The notes beneath the pieces are model-generated. The model ran no database searches, was not told the origin of the DNA, and saw only the letters and a program-made list of their open reading frames with translations. Below, in pieces: positions 6,484-13,388 of a DNA stretch of 15,403 nucleotides; position 1 is the first letter of the stretch; the number at the start of each line of letters is the position of its first letter. Position numbers and translations under genes: made by a program. The DNA lies in the NCBI GenBank assembly GCA_002329445.1, contig DCTU01000217.1:22123-37525 (forward strand), read 5' to 3'. Source of the stretch: a bacterium UBP9_UBA1432 (GTDB lineage Bacteria > Vulcanimicrobiota > Xenobia > Xenobiales > Xenobiaceae).

Positions 6484-7896
6484 TCACAGGAAGCGCAGGC
6501 GGGTATTGCCCGCCTGGACCTCGTCGCCTCGATGCAGCTCCACCTTTCGGCTCAAGCGATGCCGGTTCACCCAGGTCCCGTTGGTCGAATTCAGATCCTC
6601 CACCCAATAGGTCCCGTCCTCCATGAAGAGACGCGCGTGGGAGTAGGAGACCGCAGTATCCTCGGGCAGCACGAGGTCGCCCTCCTCCCGCCCGATGAGC
6701 ACAGGCTGCCCGCTCAGGACCAGATCGATGCCCGCCTCCTCCGAGAACAGCCGCCACTGCCCGGGAGTGGCCGGTGGCAGGGCGGGCGGCGGCGCAAGGG
6801 CCGACGGCACAATGGGTTCCCCAGGTTGTGGAGCCTCCCCGGCAGAGACCTCGCGAGTCTTCGGCGAGACGGCAGCGACGGGCAAAGAAGTCCCCTTCTG
6901 GACGCCCAGGCGCTCCAGCAGCGGCAGATAGTCGGGCGACTCACGCCGGACGGCCTGGAACTCCTGTTCGGCATCCCGAGTCCAGCCCTCCTGGGCCAGG
7001 GCTTCGCCCAGCGAATAGCGCAGATCGAGACGCAGAAGCGGGTCCAGCCCCTGACGTCCCAGCGCCTTGCGGTACAGTTCCGTCGCCGTCAGGGTGTCGC
7101 CCAGGCCTTCACAGGCCTTCCCCAGCAGGAGCAGATCGGCCACGTGAAGGTTCGAATCAGGCAGGAAGTCCTTCAAATCATCCACAGCCTGGCGAAACTC
7201 CCCAGCCTCCAGGTGGAAGAGGGCTTTGAAGAAGAGGGCCATGGGCTCGGCTGGCATGACACCCAGCAACTGGGCCAGGGTGGCCAGGCCATCGTCCGGA
7301 CGGCCACTGAGCCTCTGAGCCAGGGCCAGAAGGAGGTTGAGCCCCAGAAGATCCGCCCCCAGGCTGAAGAAGCTGGTCCCGGTCAGGGGCAGGGTCATCC
7401 GGAAGGAGGGAAGATACCTGCGGATCCTCTGACCCAGGCCCTGCTGGCACAGGAGGGCCTTCTGGAAGGTGCGCACCGCCTGGACCGGATTCCCGGACTC
7501 GATCTCCAGACAGCCCATCAGCAGGTAGGCGTCGGTGAACTGGGCGTCCCGCGCCGCCGCGTCCTGCAGGCGCTCCAGGGAAGCCGGCAGATTCCCCAGC
7601 ACCAGCTCCGAGCAGGCCTGCACGAAGGCGCGCTCGGCCCGGGACATGGTGAGGTTCTTGACCATCCCCACCCCGAAACGGGCCCCGTGCTGCGGCTCCA
7701 GGATCTCCAGCACGGGGCACAACCCCTTCCCAGACGGGGAGGAGGGACGGCGCCAGTAGAGACCGCTGTCGGTCCCTGCGGCGCCGTCCTCACGTCCCTT
7801 GAACAGACCCGAGACCTCGCCGATTCCCTTGCCGGCCAGCTTGCCGGCCAGCCCGAGGCCACCCTTCAAGTTTCCCAGGATGTCGGACTGTTCCAT
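6484..7896 (-). CDS. TPR-FHA protein (phosphothreonine reader)
   Basis: A 470-residue cytoplasmic protein. Residues 1-40 are an unusual Gly/Lys/Leu-rich leader (LKGGLGLAGKLAGKGIG). About 80-320 is helical and TPR-like (e.g. LLMGCLEIESGNPVQAVRTFQKAL and AEPMALFFKALFHLEAGEF). A Pro/Ala linker precedes a C-terminal FHA domain at about 392-470. FHA domains bind phosphothreonine peptides. Here GR (402-403), S417, H420 and N439-G440 are kept, but the Arg of the usual SRxH is replaced (SYSH). The start is ATG at 7896 with GGAGG at 7903-7907. It follows the zinc ribbon-FHA gene by 35 nt. It probably acts as an adaptor that reads the neighbouring kinase's phosphorylation and recruits partners through its TPRs. 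Confidence 0.88.
   Translation of the reverse strand: MEQSDILGNLKGGLGLAGKLAGKGIGEVSGLFKGREDGAAGTDSGLYWRRPSSPSGKGLCPVLEILEPQHGARFGVGMVKNLTMSRAERAFVQACSELVLGNLPASLERLQDAAARDAQFTDAYLLMGCLEIESGNPVQAVRTFQKALLCQQGLGQRIRRYLPSFRMTLPLTGTSFFSLGADLLGLNLLLALAQRLSGRPDDGLATLAQLLGVMPAEPMALFFKALFHLEAGEFRQAVDDLKDFLPDSNLHVADLLLLGKACEGLGDTLTATELYRKALGRQGLDPLLRLDLRYSLGEALAQEGWTRDAEQEFQAVRRESPDYLPLLERLGVQKGTSLPVAAVSPKTREVSAGEAPQPGEPIVPSALAPPPALPPATPGQWRLFSEEAGIDLVLSGQPVLIGREEGDLVLPEDTAVSYSHARLFMEDGTYWVEDLNSTNGTWVNRHRLSRKVELHRGDEVQAGNTRLRFL
7829..7852. repeat. 12-bp tandem duplication in the TPR-FHA leader
   Basis: TTGCCGGCCAGC occurs twice back to back (7829-7840 and 7841-7852) and encodes the repeated LAGK-LAGK of the Gly/Lys-rich N-terminus. 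It stays in frame and looks like a small slippage duplication. Confidence 0.85.
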
Positions 7897-7931
7897 CTGG
7901 TGCCTCCAGGTGGGCCTGTGCCCTCGAGAAC

Positions 7932-8642
7932 TCAGACGAGGAAGATCATCTCGGTCTTGCCCAGGCGCAGCCGATCGCCCTCGCGAATCTCGGCCTGGAC
8001 CCCGGCCGTCAGACGGTTTCCGTTCAGGAAGGAACCGTTGGAGGAACCCACATCCTCATAGAGGAGCCGTCCCTCCTGGCGGACGATGCGACCGTGCCGG
8101 CGCGAGACGTAGGATTCGGTGTCGGCCTCGGTCAGGTCGATTTCTGGGAAGATCGAGTCGGCTGGAGAGCGGCGCCCCAAAGCCATGGCGTCGCGGTCCA
8201 AGGGGAACTCGCCTCCCCCATCCACCAGGGAGAGCCGGGGCCGAGGCGAGGGCGCTGGTGCGACCGCCTCGGTTGCGACGGGGACCGCAGCCACCGGGAT
8301 CGACGTCTCGACCTCGGCCCGAGCGGCCGTCAGGCTGGCTCCACAGTCCTCGCAATAGGCCTCATAGGAGGGGTTCTCGGCTCCGCAAGCGGCGCAGCGG
8401 ACGGTCCCCGAGACGGCCTCGACGCCGGGAACCGGGGCCGGTGGGGCTGGCTGCGGCATGGGCGCGGGGACCGACTCGGGCACGGGAGCCGGAAGAGAGG
8501 CCGGAGCAGGCTGGGGAGCGGCAAACGGCACCGCCGGCGCCTCCTGGGTGACCGCGGGCATGCCTTGGGGAAGCCGAGCTCCGCAATCCTCGCAGTAGGC
8601 AGAACCTTCGAGATTCTCCGAACCGCAGACACTGCACTTCAT
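7932..8642 (-). CDS. Double zinc ribbon-FHA protein
   Basis: A 236-residue cytoplasmic protein. Zinc ribbon 1 uses C3, C6, C17 and C20; zinc ribbon 2 uses C83, C86, C97 and C100. Both have C-x2-C-x10-C-x2-C spacing and the phrase YCEDCGA. They are joined by a Pro/Ala-rich linker (about 29-72), and a second linker leads to an FHA domain at about 150-236. The FHA binding residues are intact: R157 in LGRR, S180-R181-x-H183, and SSNGSFLNG with N202, so it should bind phosphothreonine. The ATG at 8642 is chosen over 8678 because the first ribbon starts there and AGGAGA (8649-8654) sits 6 nt upstream. Its place between the vWA and TPR-FHA genes marks it as a reader or adaptor of the kinase-phosphatase pair. 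Confidence 0.92.
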   Translation of the reverse strand: MKCSVCGSENLEGSAYCEDCGARLPQGMPAVTQEAPAVPFAAPQPAPASLPAPVPESVPAPMPQPAPPAPVPGVEAVSGTVRCAACGAENPSYEAYCEDCGASLTAARAEVETSIPVAAVPVATEAVAPAPSPRPRLSLVDGGGEFPLDRDAMALGRRSPADSIFPEIDLTEADTESYVSRRHGRIVRQEGRLLYEDVGSSNGSFLNGNRLTAGVQAEIREGDRLRLGKTEMIFLV

Positions 8643-8670
8643 GGACGTTCTCCTTTTCACATCGCGTTGC

Positions 8671-8688
8671 GGCCGCATCCCGGCGGCC
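8671..8688. repeat. Small GC-rich hairpin between the vWA and FHA genes
   Basis: GGCCGC, 6 bases, then GCGGCC lies just after the vWA stop codon. There is no T-tract, so a partial terminator or processing structure is only a possibility. Confidence 0.35.
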
Positions 8689-8693
8689 CGAAT

Positions 8694-9998
8694 TCATTCC
8701 TGTCCGACAACCGGGGCGCGCATCGCCTCCAGGGGCGGGACCGTGTCCAGCAACTGGGTCAACTTGCGTGTGCCGTATTCCAGCTTCTTGGTTCCGGCCG
8801 AGGTTGCGGCGGCGCCCTGCTCGATCCGGGTGGCCTCGGCCAGCGCCTGGTCGGCCAGGTCCTTCTGCCCCTGCTGGAGGAGCTGGGTGGCCGCCGAGCG
8901 CAGCAACTGGGTCGCCTTGGAGCGCTCTCCGACCTGGGCCAGCTCCAGCGCGCGCGTCTGCTGGCGGAAGACGCTGACCGCATCGATGACCTGCATCACC
9001 CGCGGGGTGACCCTCGAAGCCTGGTTGGGATCCGAGGTGTAGGCGATCGTGATGTCCGATGAGAGCGTCGAACTGGGAGTGGGCTGTCCCGGCATGTCAT
9101 ACGACAGGGAGGCCTGAGCGATCCGGTAGGTGCCGGGTTGGCGCGAAGGGAGGACCAGTTCGAAGAGCAGCGACTGGGTCTCCTCCTTCTGCAGGTCGGT
9201 CAGCCGGATGCTGCAGGTGCGGTCGACCACGGGCACGGCCCCCAGATCGTTGATCAAGGGCTTGACCTTGTAGGCCCGGCGGACGGTCACGTCCTTGGCC
9301 AGCTTGAGGCGGATCTCGGGGTTCCGGACCACCACATTCTGGACCCCTCGCAGCTCGCCTTCGAAGATCGACGGGATATCTCGCGGCCTGTCGATGTAGT
9401 AGGAGGTGCCTCGACACGAGTTGGCAATATCCAGAAGAAGCTTCTCGTTGAAGTCGTCACCGACTCCGATGGTCGAAACCGAGATGCCCTCCTCGGTGGC
9501 CAGGATGCACTTCTCCTTGCAGCGCGCCTCGTGCAGGGTCAGCCCGTCGGTCAGGAGGATGATGTGGTTCATCCGGTCGCGCGAGAAGTTCCGCCGAACC
9601 TCCTCCACCGCCGCGTTGATCCCGTGCAGCATCTCGGTCCCGGAGCCCACGTCGATCTGATCGATCTTGCGGACCATCTGGCGCGCCGAGTTCTTGTCGT
9701 AGATCTGACTGGACGGGATCAGCACCCGCGCCTTGTCGGCGAAGGCGATCAAGGCGCACAGGTCGTTGGGACGCAACTGATCGATGACGTGGCTGACCGC
9801 GTTGATCACGTAGTCCAGCTTCTGCGCGGCGTACATGGAGCCGCTCTTGTCCAGCACGATGGCCAGGTTCAGGGCCGCGGGACCGCTGCCGATCTCGGGC
9901 CCGGGTCGGACTTCCGCCAGCAGGTACACGAGCTTGCTCTCGCTGGTGGTCATCACGGCCTGATAACTCAGGTAGGTTACGAGATTGACTTCGGCCAC
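8694..9998 (-). CDS. Cytoplasmic von Willebrand factor A domain protein
   Basis: A 434-residue protein without signal peptide or membrane segment. The vWA domain (about 40-220) has a complete MIDAS: D50-K-S52-G-S54, T121 in GSGTEM and D151 in LLTDG. It should therefore bind a divalent ion and use it to hold a partner protein. A beta-rich domain follows (about 225-335, ending ...YRIAQASLSYDMPG), then a helical Ala/Gln-rich C-terminus (about 340-434). The start is GTG at 9998 with GGAGG at 10006-10010 and a 7-nt spacer. It sits between the pseudokinase-PP2C gene and the zinc ribbon-FHA gene. In TerY-P systems vWA proteins are encoded beside a kinase and a PP2C phosphatase; by analogy this one may scaffold or be modified by its neighbours. 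Its exact role is unknown. Confidence 0.93.
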   Translation of the reverse strand: MAEVNLVTYLSYQAVMTTSESKLVYLLAEVRPGPEIGSGPAALNLAIVLDKSGSMYAAQKLDYVINAVSHVIDQLRPNDLCALIAFADKARVLIPSSQIYDKNSARQMVRKIDQIDVGSGTEMLHGINAAVEEVRRNFSRDRMNHIILLTDGLTLHEARCKEKCILATEEGISVSTIGVGDDFNEKLLLDIANSCRGTSYYIDRPRDIPSIFEGELRGVQNVVVRNPEIRLKLAKDVTVRRAYKVKPLINDLGAVPVVDRTCSIRLTDLQKEETQSLLFELVLPSRQPGTYRIAQASLSYDMPGQPTPSSTLSSDITIAYTSDPNQASRVTPRVMQVIDAVSVFRQQTRALELAQVGERSKATQLLRSAATQLLQQGQKDLADQALAEATRIEQGAAATSAGTKKLEYGTRKLTQLLDTVPPLEAMRAPVVGQE

Positions 9999-10082
9999 GT
10001 CGATTCCTCCACTCTGGTTGCGTCCCTCGAAATGGGGAACGAGACTCGCCTCGGGCTGGTTCCGAAGCCCCCCTCTTCCCGT

Positions 10083-11858
10083 TCAATCGGGCTGACTCCT
10101 CGTGAGTTCGGAGGAAGCGGGCCGGCGCACCACCGCCAGCGTCGCGTTGTCATCCGCCCCGCGCTCCAGGCAGGTCGCCACCAGGCGCTCGCACAGGGCC
10201 GCTGGCTCGGGAGCCCCCTGGAAGAACCCCAGGAGCTCCTCGTCGCTGTAGTATTCCCAGATTCCATCTGAACAGACCAGCAGGTACTCTCCGGGCGCCA
10301 GGCGCCGCTCGTACAGATCCACCTCGACCTCGGGGTTGGTTCCCAGGGCGCGGTAGATCACGCTGCGACGGGGAGAGCGACGAGCCTCCTCGCGGGTCAG
10401 ATGCCCCATCTGCACCAGGCTGCCTACCAGCGAATGGTCGGTGGTGACCTGGTCGAGCTCGGAGCCGATTCGGAAGGCCCTGGTGTCGCCGACGTGGGCG
10501 AACACGGCCAGGTCCCCCTCCAGAAGCACCGCCGTCATGGTGCAACCCATCCCCTGGCGCGAAGGGTCCAGACTGGCGTACTGATAGATGGTGCGATTGG
10601 CCCGCTCCAAGGCGCGCTTGAGGATCAGGGCGTTGCGCTGGGCCGGATCCCCGGGCAACAGGAGCGAGGTCTCCAGGCCGACCTGGCAGGTCAGAAAGCG
10701 CTCGACGATCTCGTGGGCCAGGGCCCGGATGGCCAAAGACGCCGCCTTGTCGCCCTCGGCCTCCCCTCCCATGCCGTCGGCGACCACCACCAGGTGGGCC
10801 TGCAACGGGACATCCCGCTCACAGGCCCCCAGTCGACACTCCAGCCAGGCGTCCTGGTTGATCCGGCGGACCAGCCCGATGTGGGACTTCGTGGCCACCT
10901 CGAAGCCCAGGTCGGCCCCGGAAGAACCGTGCGCAGCCCCCGGCGCCCCCGAACCGCCTGGCGGCTGTTCGCCAAGCTGCTCCCGGGCGCGCTCCAGAGC
11001 CTCACGCATCTGGTCGGCGGATTCGAAACGGCGATCGGGCTTGCGCTCGACGGCTTGCAGGATGACCTCGACGACGGGTCCGGCCCCAGGCACCTGGGGC
11101 CGCGGGAAGAAGAAGAAGCTCTCGCGGGCTTCCAGGTTCATCCGTTCAGCCGTCAGCGCCGAGTAGAGGACCGCACCCAGGCTGTACAGGTCCGAGCGCC
11201 GATCGGGAACCCCGCCTTCCATGCCATACGCTTCGGGCGAAGAATACCCCTGGATCACCGAATACTCCTCGCAAGGTTCCTCCTGTCGGCGGGCCCGATC
11301 ACAGCGGACCAGCAAGGGGGTCCCGTCCGAGCCGATCCAGATCGCCTCCGGACTCAATCCCCCGTGCAGCCACCCCGCCTGGTGCAGGGCTTCCAGCGCC
11401 CCCAGAAGGGACTCGCCCAACCGGGCGACCTGTTCAGCGGGCAGGGCCCCGCCGGCCAGGTGCTGCTGAAGGGATTCCAGACCCGGCCAGGGGCCGACAA
11501 GGTAGCCCCGACCTTCGTGCTCCAACCGCTGAATGGGGCGCCAGAGCGTCTCGTGCTGAACCCCGGTCAGCAGGTCCCACTGCCGGGCCCAGGTCGCACC
11601 GGTGTCCGGAAACTCTACGATCAGGACGCGATCCTCACCGGATTCCAGGGGATGTCCTTCGTAGAGCAGGACTCCCCCGCCGGTCTCGACCACTCGCTCG
11701 ATCATGTAGCGGTCCGCAACCTTCTGACCGGGGTCCAGCGGAGAGCCGGACTGGGAATCGGGCGTCTCGGGCTCTCCCTCGACCTGCAGGAAGGCTCCAC
11801 ACTCGTCGCAGAAGCGGGCGTCGGGCGGGTTCTCACAGGCACAGGATGGACAGAGCAT
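10083..11858 (-). CDS. Zinc ribbon-pseudokinase-PP2C phosphatase fusion
   Basis: A 591-residue cytoplasmic fusion. Residues 3-20 are a zinc ribbon (C3, C6, C17, C20). Residues about 42-296 follow a Ser/Thr kinase fold, including DRYMIERVV, GYSSPEAYG and RRSDLYSLGAVLYSALT. However, the catalytic loop reads HGGLSPEAI (165-173), losing the Asp, Lys and Asn of HRDLKPEN. The DFG motif is missing (VRCDRAR), and the VAIK lysine is replaced (VLIVEF), so it is a pseudokinase. Residues about 318-585 are an apparently active PP2C metal-dependent phosphatase: RRINQDAW (N334, D336), VVADGMGG (D361), GDTRAF, CSDGIWEY and GADDNATLAVV. It should remove phosphate from Ser/Thr, plausibly that added by the kinase encoded 23 nt upstream. 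The ATG at 11858 has a perfect GAGGAGG; the longer frame overlapping the kinase gene is not used. Confidence 0.94.
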   Translation of the reverse strand: MLCPSCACENPPDARFCDECGAFLQVEGEPETPDSQSGSPLDPGQKVADRYMIERVVETGGGVLLYEGHPLESGEDRVLIVEFPDTGATWARQWDLLTGVQHETLWRPIQRLEHEGRGYLVGPWPGLESLQQHLAGGALPAEQVARLGESLLGALEALHQAGWLHGGLSPEAIWIGSDGTPLLVRCDRARRQEEPCEEYSVIQGYSSPEAYGMEGGVPDRRSDLYSLGAVLYSALTAERMNLEARESFFFFPRPQVPGAGPVVEVILQAVERKPDRRFESADQMREALERAREQLGEQPPGGSGAPGAAHGSSGADLGFEVATKSHIGLVRRINQDAWLECRLGACERDVPLQAHLVVVADGMGGEAEGDKAASLAIRALAHEIVERFLTCQVGLETSLLLPGDPAQRNALILKRALERANRTIYQYASLDPSRQGMGCTMTAVLLEGDLAVFAHVGDTRAFRIGSELDQVTTDHSLVGSLVQMGHLTREEARRSPRRSVIYRALGTNPEVEVDLYERRLAPGEYLLVCSDGIWEYYSDEELLGFFQGAPEPAALCERLVATCLERGADDNATLAVVRRPASSELTRSQPD

Positions 11859-11862
11859 GGAA

Positions 11863-11869
11863 CCTCCTC
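11863..11869 (-). promoter_or_regulatory. Ribosome-binding site of the pseudokinase-PP2C gene
   Basis: GAGGAGG on the minus strand, 4 nt before the ATG at 11858. It fixes the start at the zinc ribbon and rules out the in-frame ATG at 12284, which lies inside the kinase gene. Confidence 0.85.
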
Positions 11870-11881
11870 GAGATGTGCGGA

Positions 11882-13273
11882 TCACCGGGAAGTGAGCCCG
11901 GACCGGGACAACCACAGCCACAAGGCCCAGCCCCCCGTGCTGGAGACCAGACTCAAGAGGCTGGCCGAAATGACGAAGATCCAGAGGGGAGCCCGTTCGT
12001 GGCGCGGGGTGGAGAACAGGATCACCCACAGCAGACCGGCCGTCACCAACCCCGCCCCGGGAAGGATGGCTCCCAGGGTCAACAGGAAGGCCAGCGGCAT
12101 CGCCCAACAGCCCACCCGAGCCGGCTCGACCTCGACCTCCAGGCCCAGGCGCTCGCTGCCCAGGCTGCCCTGGTAGTGAACTGAGCCGGTGTGACGCCCC
12201 CCCATGCCCAGGCGCGCCGTCTGGACCGTGACCTCCACGGGAACGTCCCGGCCCTGGACCTTCCCTGGAGAGACCACGATCCACGGGTCGCTGCCCTTCA
12301 CGGTGCCGTCCACCACACCGCGCAGCAGGACCCGCGAGCGGATCGTCTCGCCGTAGCGATGCCGCCCCAACTCCAGGCGCTCGGGTTCGAAGCGGTTGAA
12401 AGGAGGGGGCGGAAGCGGGCCCGTCCGGAGACGCTCGGGGAGCTTGGCGAAGGCCTCGGGGAGGTGGCGCATCTCCTCCAGGGCGCGGCGGAAGGCTGCT
12501 GCGTCGGGGAAGCGTTCTTCGGGAGACAGGGCCACGGCCCGGGCCACGATCGCCTCCAAGGCCTCGGGGACTTCGGGATTCAAAGTCCGCAAGGGGGCGA
12601 AGCGAAAGGGTTCCTGGGCCGGATCGACCCCGCTCAGGGCCTCGTGGAGGGTCGCGCCGAGGGCATACAGATCCGTCCGGGCGTCCGACTGCCCGCGTCC
12701 GTACTGCTCGGGAGCCGCGTAGCCCGGTGTGCCCAGGGCCCTGGTATCCGCAGTCTTGCCTCTCTGGAAGAAGCGGGCGATGCCGAAATCGATCAGGCGG
12801 GCTGTTCCATCCGGCGAGAGGATCACGTTGGCGGGCTTGAGATCTCGGAAGATCACCGGCCGAGGGCGTCCGTGCAGGTATTCCAGAACCTCGGCGACCT
12901 GCACGGCCACATCCAGGGCTTCCCCCACCGAAAGCCGCCCCCGCTTCTGCAGGACCCGCTCGAGGGTCTCTCCTTCGACGTAGTCCATGACCAGATACTG
13001 CCGCCCGGCCTCGACGAACGAATCCGTGATCCGGGGAAGGTTCACATGCTTGAGCTGGGAGAGAAGCTCGGCCTCGGACCTGAACGCCTCCTGGGCTTCA
13101 GCGCGCTCGCCCGGATCGCTGAAGGTGTCGGTCATCTCCTTGATGGCCCAGGACTGCTTGGGCAGCCGGGAATCGCTGACCAGGTAGACGGCACCCATCC
13201 CGCCCTCGCCCAGGATCCGCTCGACCTTGTAGCGGCCTGAGAGAACCTGTCCGACTCCCAGCCTGGCTGTCAT
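11882..13273 (-). CDS. Membrane-anchored Ser/Thr kinase with Ig/BACON-like domain
   Basis: A 463-residue protein. The kinase domain (about 10-270) is complete: GEGGMGAVY (22-30), K45, E67, FRDLKPAN (D144, K146, N149), D162 of DFG, GTPGYAAPEQYG and an intact C-lobe. A Pro-rich hinge leads to a beta-sandwich-like domain at about 296-386. Its pattern (LELGRHRYGETIRSRVLLRG, WIVVSPGKVQG, VEVTVQTARLGMGG) resembles Ig-like/BACON domains attached to kinases in some environmental phyla. Two or more hydrophobic segments follow (389-421 and 430-456), so the protein is held in the membrane by its C-terminus with almost no external domain. The start is ATG at 13273 with AGGAGAGGGG upstream. It heads the seven-gene unit and is its only catalytically competent kinase. 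Likely substrates are the FHA- and vWA-associated proteins encoded downstream; this is inference. Confidence 0.94.
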   Translation of the reverse strand: MTARLGVGQVLSGRYKVERILGEGGMGAVYLVSDSRLPKQSWAIKEMTDTFSDPGERAEAQEAFRSEAELLSQLKHVNLPRITDSFVEAGRQYLVMDYVEGETLERVLQKRGRLSVGEALDVAVQVAEVLEYLHGRPRPVIFRDLKPANVILSPDGTARLIDFGIARFFQRGKTADTRALGTPGYAAPEQYGRGQSDARTDLYALGATLHEALSGVDPAQEPFRFAPLRTLNPEVPEALEAIVARAVALSPEERFPDAAAFRRALEEMRHLPEAFAKLPERLRTGPLPPPPFNRFEPERLELGRHRYGETIRSRVLLRGVVDGTVKGSDPWIVVSPGKVQGRDVPVEVTVQTARLGMGGRHTGSVHYQGSLGSERLGLEVEVEPARVGCWAMPLAFLLTLGAILPGAGLVTAGLLWVILFSTPRHERAPLWIFVISASLLSLVSSTGGWALWLWLSRSGLTSR

Positions 13274-13323
13274 CCTGCTTGGACCCCTCTCCTGGACCCG
13301 CCCGCTCCCCGCGATTCCGGGCG

Positions 13324-13345
13324 TTTCCGGCCTGCAAGCCGGAAA
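13324..13345. repeat. Intergenic hairpin between response regulator and kinase genes
   Basis: TTTCCGGC and GCCGGAAA form an 8-bp perfect stem with a 6-base loop. It lies 44 bases after the response-regulator stop and about 50 bases before the kinase start. No T-tract follows on the minus strand. It may act as a weak terminator for the regulator gene or as a structured leader of the kinase operon. Confidence 0.5.
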
Positions 13346-13388
13346 AGGTAGCTTCCGCCTGAAACCCGGGGCTCCTCCAAAGGGCGAC

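Noticed and set aside
6532..8061. Long plus-strand open frame (509 codons) over the two FHA genes
   Set aside because: The sequence is rich in Gln, Arg, Gly and Pro with no domain, and is a shadow of the TPR-FHA and zinc ribbon-FHA genes.
8668..8677. 10-bp palindrome TGCGGCCGCA
   Set aside because: A simple GC-rich palindrome expected by chance at this composition, partly overlapping the small hairpin already noted; no evidence that it is an operator.
10401..12176. Long plus-strand open frame (591 codons)
   Set aside because: It lies antisense to the pseudokinase-PP2C gene and part of the kinase gene, has no recognisable domain, and is explained by high GC suppressing stop codons. The minus-strand frames carry clear family motifs.
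10083..12284. Longer 733-residue version of the PP2C protein
   Set aside because: The extra 142 residues overlap the kinase C-terminus and have no domain. GAGGAGG before the ATG at 11858 and the zinc ribbon at that start decide for 591 residues.
6484..13273. Assigning the cluster as a TerY-P tellurite-type or type VI secretion system
   Set aside because: Only the general parts list matches. No TerC/TerD-like protein, secretion sheath, ATPase or baseplate gene is present in the window.
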